NCBI GenBank assembly: GCA_965602635.1
Contig: CBFCZU010000214.1
Location: 1-7,395, forward strand
Origin: CBFCZU01 sp965602635
Lineage (GTDB): Bacteria; Planctomycetota; Phycisphaerae; SM23-33
Direction: 5' to 3'
Length of the DNA: 7,395 nucleotides
This document shows, in pieces, positions 1 through 6,561 of the stretch. Made by a program: the position numbers and the translations under genes. How positions within the stretch are numbered: the first letter of the stretch is position 1; every line of letters starts with the position of its first letter. The notes beneath the pieces are model-generated. The model did no database searches. It was not told the origin of the DNA and saw nothing but the letters and a program-made list of their open reading frames with translations.

Positions 1-786
1 GGGGTCGCGAATGCCCAGCCGCATCGCCCACATCGCGGTGTCGCGGCCATGCACGCCAAAGCGGAAGTTGAACCGGCGGACGGTGAAGTCCGGCCGCACC
101 GTCTTGTCCACCTTGGGCAGAGGGATCGTGGCCATGGACGGCACGACCTCCCCGAGCTCGCCAGGCAGATACCAGCGTACCCCCAGGCTGCGGAGGAACC
201 CGCACACGGCATTGAACGACCCGCGCTCGTCGAAGCCCCAGACTTGGACCGTGTCGCTCTTGTCCACCCGCTCGGACTTGGGCTTGCCGAAGTCCCATGC
301 TCGGCCCGTGTAGTGTTTCCGGAGCTGCGACATGGGATTGCCCCACGTGGCGCCCGTGATCTTGTCCCACTCCTTGTGTACTCTCCCGCCCACCCAATCG
401 CTGTGGCTCCGCGGCCACGGCTCGATGGGCGCGAAGTCGGTGTCGTCGCCGATCAGCGCCAGCCAGTTGTCGCCGGACACCATGCGGTAGGCGCCGTATC
501 TCAGGCCGTCGGTGGAGATCCTCAGATTGTCCGTGTGGGAGCTCTTGCCGACGTAGACTCCCACAGGGACGTTCTTGCTCCGTGCTGTCCTGACCGGCAG
601 CGTCGCGCCCGAGATCTTCTCAATGTACGTCTGAAGCTCCCGAGCGGCCAGCCGGACCGTGCGCGGCGGACTCTCCGCGACGATGATCTCCGCTTTGGCC
701 TGGCCGTCCTGGACGAGGTACGTGGCCCCGAAGGCCGAGGCGCAGGACAGGGCAACGGCAGTGAGCACATGAAGTGTATGTGGCAT
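1..786 (-). CDS. Secreted DUF4838-like (glycosidase-associated) protein, 5' part only
   Basis: The minus-strand frame is open from the ATG at 784-786 to the window edge (262 codons, no stop), so the C-terminus lies outside. Residues 1-20 (MPHTLHVLTAVALSCASAFG) form a hydrophobic leader with a plausible cleavage after AFG; its n-region has only His, no Lys or Arg, which is unusual. Residues 33-67 (AEIIVAESPP..., RLAARELQTYIEKISGATLP) match the alpha/beta domain found at the N-terminus of GH67/GH20-like enzymes and DUF4838 proteins. Residues 187-216 (ERGSFNAVCGFLRSLGVRWY, then LPGELGEVVP) are the hallmark of DUF4838 proteins, followed by DFTVRRFNFRFG. The catalytic region, if any, is not in view, so no substrate can be named; a role in polysaccharide breakdown or binding is inferred. 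No clear Shine-Dalgarno precedes the ATG, but no other start lies close upstream in frame. It is on the same strand as the giant propeller gene, 567 bases downstream of it. Confidence 0.85.
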   Translation of the reverse strand, partial: MPHTLHVLTAVALSCASAFGATYLVQDGQAKAEIIVAESPPRTVRLAARELQTYIEKISGATLPVRTARSKNVPVGVYVGKSSHTDNLRISTDGLRYGAYRMVSGDNWLALIGDDTDFAPIEPWPRSHSDWVGGRVHKEWDKITGATWGNPMSQLRKHYTGRAWDFGKPKSERVDKSDTVQVWGFDERGSFNAVCGFLRSLGVRWYLPGELGEVVPSMATIPLPKVDKTVRPDFTVRRFNFRFGVHGRDTAMWAMRLGIRDP

Positions 787-830
787 GCCAACACATCCGT
801 TCTGTGGGATACGCCTGAGTGACGCCGGCT

Positions 831-857
831 ATTGTACACAATCTGCGACGGGCGCAA
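831..857 (-). promoter_or_regulatory. Possible sigma70-type promoter for the DUF4838-like gene
   Basis: Read on the minus strand, a good -10 box TACAAT (831-836) lies about 45 bases upstream of the ATG at 786. The best -35 candidate, TTGCGC (852-857), sits at a short 15-base spacing, so the promoter is weak or the -35 is wrong. Transcription would start near 824, giving a leader of about 38 bases. Its position supports separate transcription of this gene. Confidence 0.3.
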
Positions 858-887
858 GCGGACCGCGTCTTCCGGGGCCTGGATCCG

Positions 888-1091
888 TCACGGTCCCAAG
901 TTGAAGTGCATCAGAATCGCCCCCTGGATCTTCCCCACAAGCTCCTCGGGCAACTCAAGGGTGATCTGTCGTGCCCTGCCGCGGCGTCCTCTCGATATGA
1001 CTCGGCAATGGATCAACGAATACATGTCCAGCTCTGTGACCAAGTCGCCAAGAGCTCTGCCGATCGATGGGCCAAGGTCGGCCTTCGGCAA
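888..1091 (-). CDS. Doubtful small ORF (67 aa), unknown function
   Basis: This minus-strand frame ends with TGA at 888-890. A TTG at 1089-1091 is preceded six bases upstream by the G-rich run GGGGAGGG (1098-1105), a fair ribosome-binding site; an ATG at 1023-1025 would give 45 aa. The product has a credible composition, with ITLELPEELVGKI near the end, a beta-strand-then-helix stretch superficially like small antitoxin-type proteins, and a basic patch SRGRRGRAR before it. I do not recognise the family. The frame stays open upstream to 1445, so it could also be the tail of a decayed gene or chance reading in GC-rich DNA. It lies between, and on the same strand as, the two large minus-strand genes. 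Confidence 0.25.
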   Translation of the reverse strand: MPKADLGPSIGRALGDLVTELDMYSLIHCRVISRGRRGRARQITLELPEELVGKIQGAILMHFNLGP

Positions 1092-1145
1092 CCTCAGCCC
1101 CTCCCCGAGCTGAGCTTGCTTGAAGGCGGGCTGGGGGTGGATAAG

Positions 1146-1268
1146 ATGAGACGATGCAGGGTGTGTGGAAGAGCGAACGACGAGCTTCTCGGCGTCTACT
1201 GTGCCCGGTGCGACGAGATTGCCGGGGATGTGTGGGCGGGGTTGGCTGCTGAGCTTGGGGTGAGGTGA
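1146..1268 (+). CDS. Possible 40-aa zinc-ribbon microprotein
   Basis: The ATG at 1146-1148 opens a 40-codon frame ending in TGA at 1266-1268. The product begins MRRCRVCGRANDELLGVYCA and continues with RCDEIAGDVW. It therefore has two CxxC knuckles (C4/C7 and C19/C22) separated by 11 residues, the spacing expected of a treble-clef or zinc-ribbon metal site. A G-rich run (GGGGGTGG) ends five bases before the start codon and could serve as a weak ribosome-binding site. The frame runs open upstream to an ATG at 819, but that upstream part looks like non-coding translation, so the short start is preferred. The gene points against both flanking large genes and has no visible promoter. The role is unknown; small zinc ribbons are often nucleic-acid or protein adaptors. 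The CxxC pairing argues against chance, but the shortness keeps confidence modest. Confidence 0.4.
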   Translation: MRRCRVCGRANDELLGVYCARCDEIAGDVWAGLAAELGVR

Positions 1269-1277
1269 GGGGTGAGG
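1259..1277 (+). repeat. Short GTGAGG tandem motif
   Basis: The 19 bases GGTGAGGTGAGGGGTGAGG contain three GTGAGG units (1260-1265, 1265-1270, 1272-1277). The repeat overlaps the last codons and stop of the possible zinc-ribbon ORF. It may be simple slippage-derived sequence; no other copies are seen in the window. Confidence 0.5.
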
Positions 1278-1302
1278 CGTAAGTCCCTCCCTCGGCAGCG
1301 GC

Positions 1303-1327
1303 CCGGGCGCCTCGGGCGCGGCGCCGG
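1303..1327 (-). terminator. GC-rich hairpin, possible terminator of the giant propeller gene
   Basis: The arms CCGGGCGCC (1303-1311) and GGCGCCGG (1320-1327) pair over eight base pairs with one bulged G, around an eight-base loop. It begins 27 bases past the TAG stop of the large minus-strand gene. No T-tract follows on the minus strand, so it is not a classic intrinsic terminator. It could still stabilise the 3' end or reduce read-through into the DUF4838-like gene. Confidence 0.25.
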
Positions 1328-1353
1328 TAAGCGAGGTCGCGGGGTCCCCCAGG

Positions 1354-4300
1354 CTACCTCTCGGTCTCCTCAACCAGCTCGATCGCGCAGATCGCGGGTT
1401 GCTCTTCTGGTGCAGTCGACGTGCTCGTCGGCGCGAGCCCAACAACTACCTGATCGGTAGCCCGTATGCCGGTAAGTTCCTTCACAGTGGCCGCATTGGG
1501 TCCGCCTGCCTCCTTCAGGACGTCGAAGTCCTGCAAGACCTGCTTTCCTTGAAGCAGGACGTTGAACACTCGCCGACCGGCTCTTGCGTGTCCAGTCTCC
1601 GCGAAATGAAGACGAACCGTGAACGACCGTTCCGGCGGAGGGTAGGCTGGGGGGGTGACGACGGGCCGGAACGCGACGCAGCTCCTGAACTTCGCGCCGT
1701 AGTACGGATCGGTCAGGAAGATCGTCTCCAGCCCCGACTGCGTGAGATTCTGCGACATGCAGTTGAGCTGGAGCCTGTTGAGCCCGATCCCCGATTGGGT
1801 CAGAGCCTCAATCGGCAGGGTGACTTCGGCCATCCATCCGCCAGCCACGTCCTGCACCGCGTGCTGCCACGCCCCTTTCCAGTTGGGGTCGATCTTCCTG
1901 CTCACGCCGACCGTGCCGAATCGGGCGATCGCGCTCCCGTTCCGCTTGATGGCCAGCCGGATGCCGACTTTCCTGCTCCGATCCGCAACGAAGATGTCCA
2001 GTTCGTCGCTACTACCCAGGGCAGCCTGGCCCGCGTCGGCGCGCGCGGTCGCGATCGGCTTGCGGTGGTAGCCGAAGTAGACGTTCTCGCCGTCGCGGAA
2101 CATGCGGAGATCGACGCTGGCGCCGAGCATGGAGGAAGGCGAGTCCTTGAAGGGAACCACTTGAGCGTCCTTCCAGCAGGGGTCGTCGAGCTTGCCGTCG
2201 ATCGCGGGGGCAGCATTGCGGATGGGCAGGACGAGGCCGGGCTGGAGGGCAAGGTCAATGGCAATCCGGCCCTGGCCGCGCAGCCCGGAGCTGTAGACCC
2301 ACGGCGAGTCCGTTCCCCGGACCGATGCGGTCGCCCGGCGCCGATAGTAGCACGCGGCGTTGTCCATCGAGACCGTGACGGGCGCCGGACAGGCGCCGTT
2401 CACCATGGGTCTCGGGAAGCCGAGCCACGCCTTCCTTCGAACGTCCCTCCTGTCGCCGGGCGCGCCGAAATTGAGGGCGATGCGCTCTATCGGGCCGGTG
2501 TTCGCCCTGCGCGGGAACACGTACCAGGTGTCGGCTGGCCCCGGCGCGGAGACGAGTGCCAGGTTCGCCTTGAAGTTGTAGGAACAGCAGCATCCGCTGT
2601 AGCCCTGGGGATGGATCAACAGGCCGTTCGCCGCGAGGAGGGTTCGTGCACAACCGGACCGCACCCCTCCGAAGTTCGTGGTCCCTTCGGTCTCCATGTC
2701 GAAGAAGCCGTCGGCCCCCGAGCGGAAGAACAGCACATGCTCGCAGCCCGCGACGGGGCCGCAGCCGTACGCGCGGTGGTAACGCCACGGCACCCGCTGG
2801 CCGGTCAACACGTCCTCGGCCATGCGCTGCTCGCCGGTGCGAAGGTCGTAGGCGTGAGCTGACGTGATGAGCCGGTCGCCGTAGATGACCGGGAGCTTCC
2901 CTGGGCGGGTGCTCTTCTGCCAGAGCTTCTTGCCGGTGGCCGCGTCGTAGGCCGCATTGGCTCCGTACAGAACCACGCCGTCGGCATAGACCAGGTGTCC
3001 CCAGCTCGGCTGCCCCATGAAGAGGTGCGTGATGTTCGACTTCAGGCGGGTCAGCACGCTCCGGTCACCGAGGAGCGGCACGTCGTTCTGCCGCCAGAGC
3101 TCGGAGCCGTCCGCCAGGCTCAACGCGACCAATGTCAGCTTCGCCTCGATCCTGCTCTTGCGACGCCTCGTCCTGACCAGATCGGCCTTGGAGGCGCCAT
3201 CGATCAGGAACAGCCGGCCGTCGCCGAACGCGATCTCGATGTTCGCCACGATCCGCTCGGCCCTCGGGCGATAGACCCACCGAAGCGATCCGTCCCTCTT
3301 GTCGAGCGCAAAGACGGCCTTGCTCTCCGAGCGCCAGAGCAGGTGCGATTCCGCCGCCTGCCCCGCTACGACCGGAACGTTGTAGCTCCCCAGCAGGAGG
3401 TCGTCCGTCACGGACAGATAACCCCAGACCAGGTCCCTGAGATTGGGCACGTTGGGATTGGCGCCGGTGGCAACCGGCATCAGCTCTTTCGCTTCCCTGG
3501 CCATGCTCGCCGAAGCCAGCGCCCAGCCGCGGCTGCCCGACGTCACCATCACAGCGAGTACGTGATCGCCGGCCGTGACGTCCACGTCGAAGAACTGGTC
3601 CCTCGGCGAACAGGGCTGCCTGGTGAAGTAGCCGCGACGCCTCGCCGAGCTATCGTTCCTCAGGGCGTCGAAGACCAGCTTGCCGTCGAGAAACCACTGC
3701 ATCCCCCAGTCGGCTCCGGCCCCGATCAGCAGCTTGCCCGCCTTCGGACAGTCGATCCTCGCGAACGCGTAGCAGATCCGACCTACATCGTGGTAGCTGT
3801 ATCGCTTGCCTCTTCGAGGATGGGCGGCCGGCTTCCTGCCGGGCGCCAGTGGCTTCAAGCCGTATCCGCCGAAGAGCGCTGTGAGATCGAGGACGTCCTC
3901 GACGGCCTCGAGCTCAGACGCGACGTATCCCCTTCCCTTCACGGTCACCCGTTCGGGGACCGTCTTGAGCGCCTTGCTCGAGAGCGGCGGCCCGCCCCTT
4001 GGGAACGGTCCGATCACCCGCCATGCCTTTGGCCATTCGATATCCACATAGTCCGGCACGGGAGGCGGTGCCGTCCCTTTGGTCACGGACTCCGGGATCG
4101 TGTAGGTAGAAAGCGTCTTGCCTGTGGCCCGATCCAGGCGATGACACTTGTCTGCCTGGACGACATAGACGCTGTCGTCGTCGGCCACGAGGCTGCTGGA
4201 GTAGTACTGTGAGTACTTCCGGCCCACCTCCTTGATGTGTCGGCTCCAGAGCTCGCGGCCGTTGTACGCGTCGAAGGCGATGACGTCGTGCACCCCTTGC

Positions 4301-6342
4301 ATGAAGACGCGCCCGTTGGCTGAGATCGGGGGCGAGCCCATCAGGTGGCGATCGACCAGCCGACCCGGCCCCGGCCCACCGAACCAGAGCAACTCCAATG
4401 GGAACCGCACGCGGCTCTCTTTGCCAATCCCGCTGCGTCCGCCGTCTGCCCAGGGGTAGCGCCACTCACCCGCGCCTGGCAGCCTCCCCCGAACGACCAA
4501 GCTCCCCCCGCCGGCAACTTCCTTCTGCGGAATGCCCGCCGCCTCTGCAAATGCCTTCTTCGCGGGATCATCGAAGCCGAGGAAGCGAAGGGCTCCGCCG
4601 CATGGTCGCAGAGCACGATAGCATTCCTCTGCCGAGACGCCTTCCACTTCCCCGGATACAACCACGAGATCCGCGAAGTAGGGCGGCAGATGCAGGTGCG
4701 CAAGGTCTTCGACGGCGTGCACAACGACGCGATGGCCCAGGAGGCCGGCGTCCAGGAGCCGCTCCCGTTCCGCGGTCGCCTGGGGAGTGCCGCGGAGCAC
4801 GTTCACGAGGTGGAGCTGGGTCTGCTTGGCGAGCGCCTCGGCCAGACGGCTGTCCGGCTCCCCGACGACCAGTGCGTAACCCTCTGACTTCCCAGACTGC
4901 TGGACGACATCCTTGGCCCTGCGTTGCTGCTCAGCGGAGATGGCCGGGGCCCGGGTTTCCTCCTTCAGTTCCCGAGGCGCAGTGTCCCCGGCCGCGCCGG
5001 CCCCGAAGCACAGCAGCCTTCCCGTGTGGGTCGCGGCCACGAGACGTCCGTCCGCAACCGCCATCCCTCGCACTTGGTGGCCCGTCAAGCCCACACGCCA
5101 CACCGGCTTGCCGTCTGCGGCATTGAACGCTCGGATGCAATCACGATTGCCCGTCAGCACGGTCCCGCCAGCCATGGCTACGCAGTAGACGCGGGACGGA
5201 TGAGGCGTCGTCCACTTGGCATCCTCCGGCCCGATCCTTCTCTTCTTGCGGAGGATGCTCAGGTCGATCGCGTCGATGCTGCCGTTGCCAACGGCGTAGA
5301 CGACACCGCCGGCGACCAGAACCCGGTACTTGCCGGGGATGTGGCACTGCTGGTCCCCGGTCGCGAACGGATAGCAGATCATGCCATCCTGAGGAGACGG
5401 CTCGGCCTCGCCAACGCGCGCTTCCGACGGGTTCTGGAATCGGTTGTTCGTATGAAAGTAGAGGTCGCCGGCCGCAGTACACCACACCCCTCCGCCATAG
5501 GACGCTCCGTGGTAGTGCGTCTTCTCCGGCTTGTAGTAGAGCAGGCGACCTGTGCGGCGATCGAAGGCGGCCGGCACACTCCGTCCCGTGGGAACAAGCA
5601 GCACGTCCTTGGAGGCAGCCAAGTATCCCTGCGGCGCGACTCCGCTGAACCCATTCGCGACAGCGTGCGGGAGGTCAACGTAGATGCTGCCGCTGCTGTC
5701 GTTGCACCACAGCTCCTTCCCTGTGTCGGCGTCCAGCGCGTACACGTAGACCCCTTCGGTCGGCCACATCCCCGCCGTAACGTACACCACCTTGTCGACG
5801 ACCAGCGCCCCGCTCCGACAGGGATAGCGCGCGATCATGCGACCGTTCCCCAGAACACGATCCCGATCTGGAGCAGCGCGGAACCGCCAGGCCAGCTTTC
5901 CCGTCTTGGCGTCCAGGCAGTAGAGACACCCGTCATCGGAAGCGACATACGCCTTGCCGCGAGCGATGGCCGGCGCAAAGCGAACCGGCCCACCCGTGAT
6001 GAATAGCCACACGAGTTCGCCCGTCTCCGCATTCAGAGCGCGCACGGTGTCATCCGCTGAGGACCCGAAGTACACGAGGCCGCCGGCCACCACCGCCTGG
6101 AACGCATAGTCGAAGTCCACACGGTGGAGTTCCTTGCCCGGTTCCGGCCAGGCAGGCTTAGGAGACTGACTCGGTTCATAGACCCACATCTGCGAGAGTG
6201 GGAACCCGAGCCTCTCGGCAGTGACCCCGGATCTCCCCGGATCGTGTTTGTACGCCGGCCAGTCGCTGGAGAGAGAGCGCCTGCCGAGAAGCGCCAGCGT
6301 CAGCAGGGCGGTCAGCGCTGTACGCGGGGGGTTCTTTCCCAT
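1354..6342 (-). CDS. Giant secreted PQQ-like beta-propeller protein with degenerate methyltransferase, CBM9-like and malectin-like domains
   Basis: The product is 1662 aa. The start chosen is the ATG at 6340-6342 (MGKNPPRTALTALLTLALLG), which opens directly on an export signal; the longest frame starts at 6420, but that ATG abuts a -10 box and would lie upstream of transcription. The cleavage site is weak (RRSLSS follows the hydrophobic core). Domains, counted from this start: propeller repeats at about 75-450 with blade motifs LNAETGELVW (102-112), LDAKTGKLAW and LDADTGKELW; a degenerate Rossmann methyltransferase-like segment at 488-589; propeller resuming with FDAYNGRELW (about 690); a jelly-roll-like insert at 770-947 (WRVIGPFP, GADWGMQWFLDGKLVFD); further blades to about 1270 (LDKRDGSLRW, YDAATGKKLW) with Cys at 1194, 1200, 1231 and 1251-1253; a CBM9/DOMON-like domain at 1372-1559 (APAIDGKLDDPCW); and a partial malectin-like domain at 1573-1657 (VRLHFAE, RRVFNVLLQGK). 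There is no CxxCH heme site. PQQ-like repeats need not bind PQQ. Enzymatic function is unknown; glycan binding at the cell surface or periplasm is inferred. Confidence 0.92.
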   Translation of the reverse strand: MGKNPPRTALTALLTLALLGRRSLSSDWPAYKHDPGRSGVTAERLGFPLSQMWVYEPSQSPKPAWPEPGKELHRVDFDYAFQAVVAGGLVYFGSSADDTVRALNAETGELVWLFITGGPVRFAPAIARGKAYVASDDGCLYCLDAKTGKLAWRFRAAPDRDRVLGNGRMIARYPCRSGALVVDKVVYVTAGMWPTEGVYVYALDADTGKELWCNDSSGSIYVDLPHAVANGFSGVAPQGYLAASKDVLLVPTGRSVPAAFDRRTGRLLYYKPEKTHYHGASYGGGVWCTAAGDLYFHTNNRFQNPSEARVGEAEPSPQDGMICYPFATGDQQCHIPGKYRVLVAGGVVYAVGNGSIDAIDLSILRKKRRIGPEDAKWTTPHPSRVYCVAMAGGTVLTGNRDCIRAFNAADGKPVWRVGLTGHQVRGMAVADGRLVAATHTGRLLCFGAGAAGDTAPRELKEETRAPAISAEQQRRAKDVVQQSGKSEGYALVVGEPDSRLAEALAKQTQLHLVNVLRGTPQATAERERLLDAGLLGHRVVVHAVEDLAHLHLPPYFADLVVVSGEVEGVSAEECYRALRPCGGALRFLGFDDPAKKAFAEAAGIPQKEVAGGGSLVVRGRLPGAGEWRYPWADGGRSGIGKESRVRFPLELLWFGGPGPGRLVDRHLMGSPPISANGRVFMQGVHDVIAFDAYNGRELWSRHIKEVGRKYSQYYSSSLVADDDSVYVVQADKCHRLDRATGKTLSTYTIPESVTKGTAPPPVPDYVDIEWPKAWRVIGPFPRGGPPLSSKALKTVPERVTVKGRGYVASELEAVEDVLDLTALFGGYGLKPLAPGRKPAAHPRRGKRYSYHDVGRICYAFARIDCPKAGKLLIGAGADWGMQWFLDGKLVFDALRNDSSARRRGYFTRQPCSPRDQFFDVDVTAGDHVLAVMVTSGSRGWALASASMAREAKELMPVATGANPNVPNLRDLVWGYLSVTDDLLLGSYNVPVVAGQAAESHLLWRSESKAVFALDKRDGSLRWVYRPRAERIVANIEIAFGDGRLFLIDGASKADLVRTRRRKSRIEAKLTLVALSLADGSELWRQNDVPLLGDRSVLTRLKSNITHLFMGQPSWGHLVYADGVVLYGANAAYDAATGKKLWQKSTRPGKLPVIYGDRLITSAHAYDLRTGEQRMAEDVLTGQRVPWRYHRAYGCGPVAGCEHVLFFRSGADGFFDMETEGTTNFGGVRSGCARTLLAANGLLIHPQGYSGCCCSYNFKANLALVSAPGPADTWYVFPRRANTGPIERIALNFGAPGDRRDVRRKAWLGFPRPMVNGACPAPVTVSMDNAACYYRRRATASVRGTDSPWVYSSGLRGQGRIAIDLALQPGLVLPIRNAAPAIDGKLDDPCWKDAQVVPFKDSPSSMLGASVDLRMFRDGENVYFGYHRKPIATARADAGQAALGSSDELDIFVADRSRKVGIRLAIKRNGSAIARFGTVGVSRKIDPNWKGAWQHAVQDVAGGWMAEVTLPIEALTQSGIGLNRLQLNCMSQNLTQSGLETIFLTDPYYGAKFRSCVAFRPVVTPPAYPPPERSFTVRLHFAETGHARAGRRVFNVLLQGKQVLQDFDVLKEAGGPNAATVKELTGIRATDQVVVGLAPTSTSTAPEEQPAICAIELVEETER

Positions 6343-6420
6343 GGCTGGTTTGTGCCCCAAGGAGCAGGTCAGCGTCTGAGAATCCGCCAATTCGATCAGG
6401 GGACCGCAAGGCGTTCTCAT

Positions 6421-6449
6421 TGTATAGGCCGCTCAGCCGAGGATGTCAA
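6421..6449 (-). promoter_or_regulatory. Sigma70-type promoter of the giant propeller gene
   Basis: On the minus strand a perfect -35 box TTGACA (6444-6449) is followed after exactly 17 bases by TATACA (6421-6426), which runs into TATACAAT. Transcription would begin near 6414, leaving a leader of about 70 bases before the ATG at 6342. This excludes the upstream in-frame ATG at 6420, which touches the -10 box. No clear Shine-Dalgarno precedes the 6342 start. Confidence 0.65.
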
Positions 6450-6460
6450 CAGCCGCCTCG
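6438..6460. promoter_or_regulatory. Inverted repeat over both -35 boxes, candidate operator
   Basis: CGAGG (6438-6442) and CCTCG (6456-6460) form a perfect five-base inverted repeat separated by 13 bases. The repeat covers the minus-strand -35 box and runs into the plus-strand one, where a dimeric regulator could control both divergent genes. Five-base arms arise easily by chance in GC-rich DNA, and no regulator gene is in the window. Confidence 0.25.
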
Positions 6461-6486
6461 ACACCGCACGAACGGTTGGCTAGACT
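6458..6486 (+). promoter_or_regulatory. Sigma70-type promoter of the methyltransferase/propeller gene
   Basis: The -35 box TCGACA (6458-6463, five of six matches to consensus) and the -10 box TAGACT (6481-6486, four of six) are separated by exactly 17 bases. Transcription would begin near 6493, giving a leader of about 69 bases before the ATG at 6562. Its -35 box lies only eight bases from the -35 box of the divergent minus-strand promoter. Confidence 0.5.
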
Positions 6487-6502
6487 ACGGGACGTTGCTG
6501 CT

Positions 6503-6518
6503 GCTCGCTGGTTCGAGC
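6503..6518 (+). other. Small hairpin in the 5' leader of the right-hand gene
   Basis: GCTCG (6503-6507) and CGAGC (6514-6518) can pair around the six-base loop CTGGTT, close to the predicted 5' end of the transcript. It may protect the leader or be chance; it does not resemble a known riboswitch. Confidence 0.2.
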
Positions 6519-6548
6519 CGCGGTGCATAGTGTCGCCCGCGTCCTCTC

Positions 6549-6554
6549 AAGGAG
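6549..6554 (+). promoter_or_regulatory. Shine-Dalgarno site fixing the start at 6562
   Basis: AAGGAG ends seven bases before the ATG at 6562-6564, an ideal ribosome-binding site. It selects this ATG over the in-frame ATGs at residues 22 and 29, which lie inside or after the signal peptide. It is the only strong Shine-Dalgarno among the three large genes. Confidence 0.75.
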
Positions 6555-6561
6555 CGGACCC

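Larger units (their letters stand above)
787..1353. other. 567-base intergenic stretch between the two minus-strand genes
   Basis: No strong gene is visible here. It holds the candidate promoter for the left gene (831-857), a possible minus-strand small ORF (888-1091), a possible plus-strand zinc-ribbon microprotein (1146-1268), a GTGAGG tandem motif (1259-1277) and a GC-rich hairpin (1303-1327). The opposed tiny frames and the length suggest either overlooked small genes or decayed sequence. No tRNA, insertion sequence or long repeat is seen. Confidence 0.6.

Noticed and set aside
739..745. Possible lipobox ALSC in the DUF4838-like leader
   Set aside because: The -3 residue is Ala rather than Leu/Val/Ile and the n-region lacks positive charge. 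A Sec signal cleaved after AFG fits better.
522..857. Minus-strand frames at 522-857 and 620-841 covering the start of the DUF4838-like gene
   Set aside because: Both are out of frame with the DUF4838 motifs, and their products are Arg/Ser/Pro-rich without a pattern.
1399..6006. Long plus-strand open frames of 487, 405 and 360 codons (1399-2862, 2995-4212, 4924-6006)
   Set aside because: They lie antisense to the giant propeller gene, whose product has clear domain motifs throughout. Their translations are Arg/Pro/Gly/Val-rich without recognisable motifs, as expected from the opposite strand of GC-rich coding DNA.
1354..6342. Quinoprotein dehydrogenase with heme c
   Set aside because: No CxxCH motif occurs in the giant protein, and the propeller repeats are of the PQQ-like structural type; nothing shows that PQQ or heme is bound.
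6418..6420. ATG at 6420 as start of the giant gene
   Set aside because: It abuts the -10 box of a perfect-spacing promoter, and the 26 residues it would add are not signal-like, whereas the ATG at 6342 opens on a hydrophobic leader.
6510..6519. GGTTCGAGCC resembling a tRNA T-arm
   Set aside because: The flanking bases do not form the five-base-pair T stem, and no acceptor, D or anticodon arms surround it.
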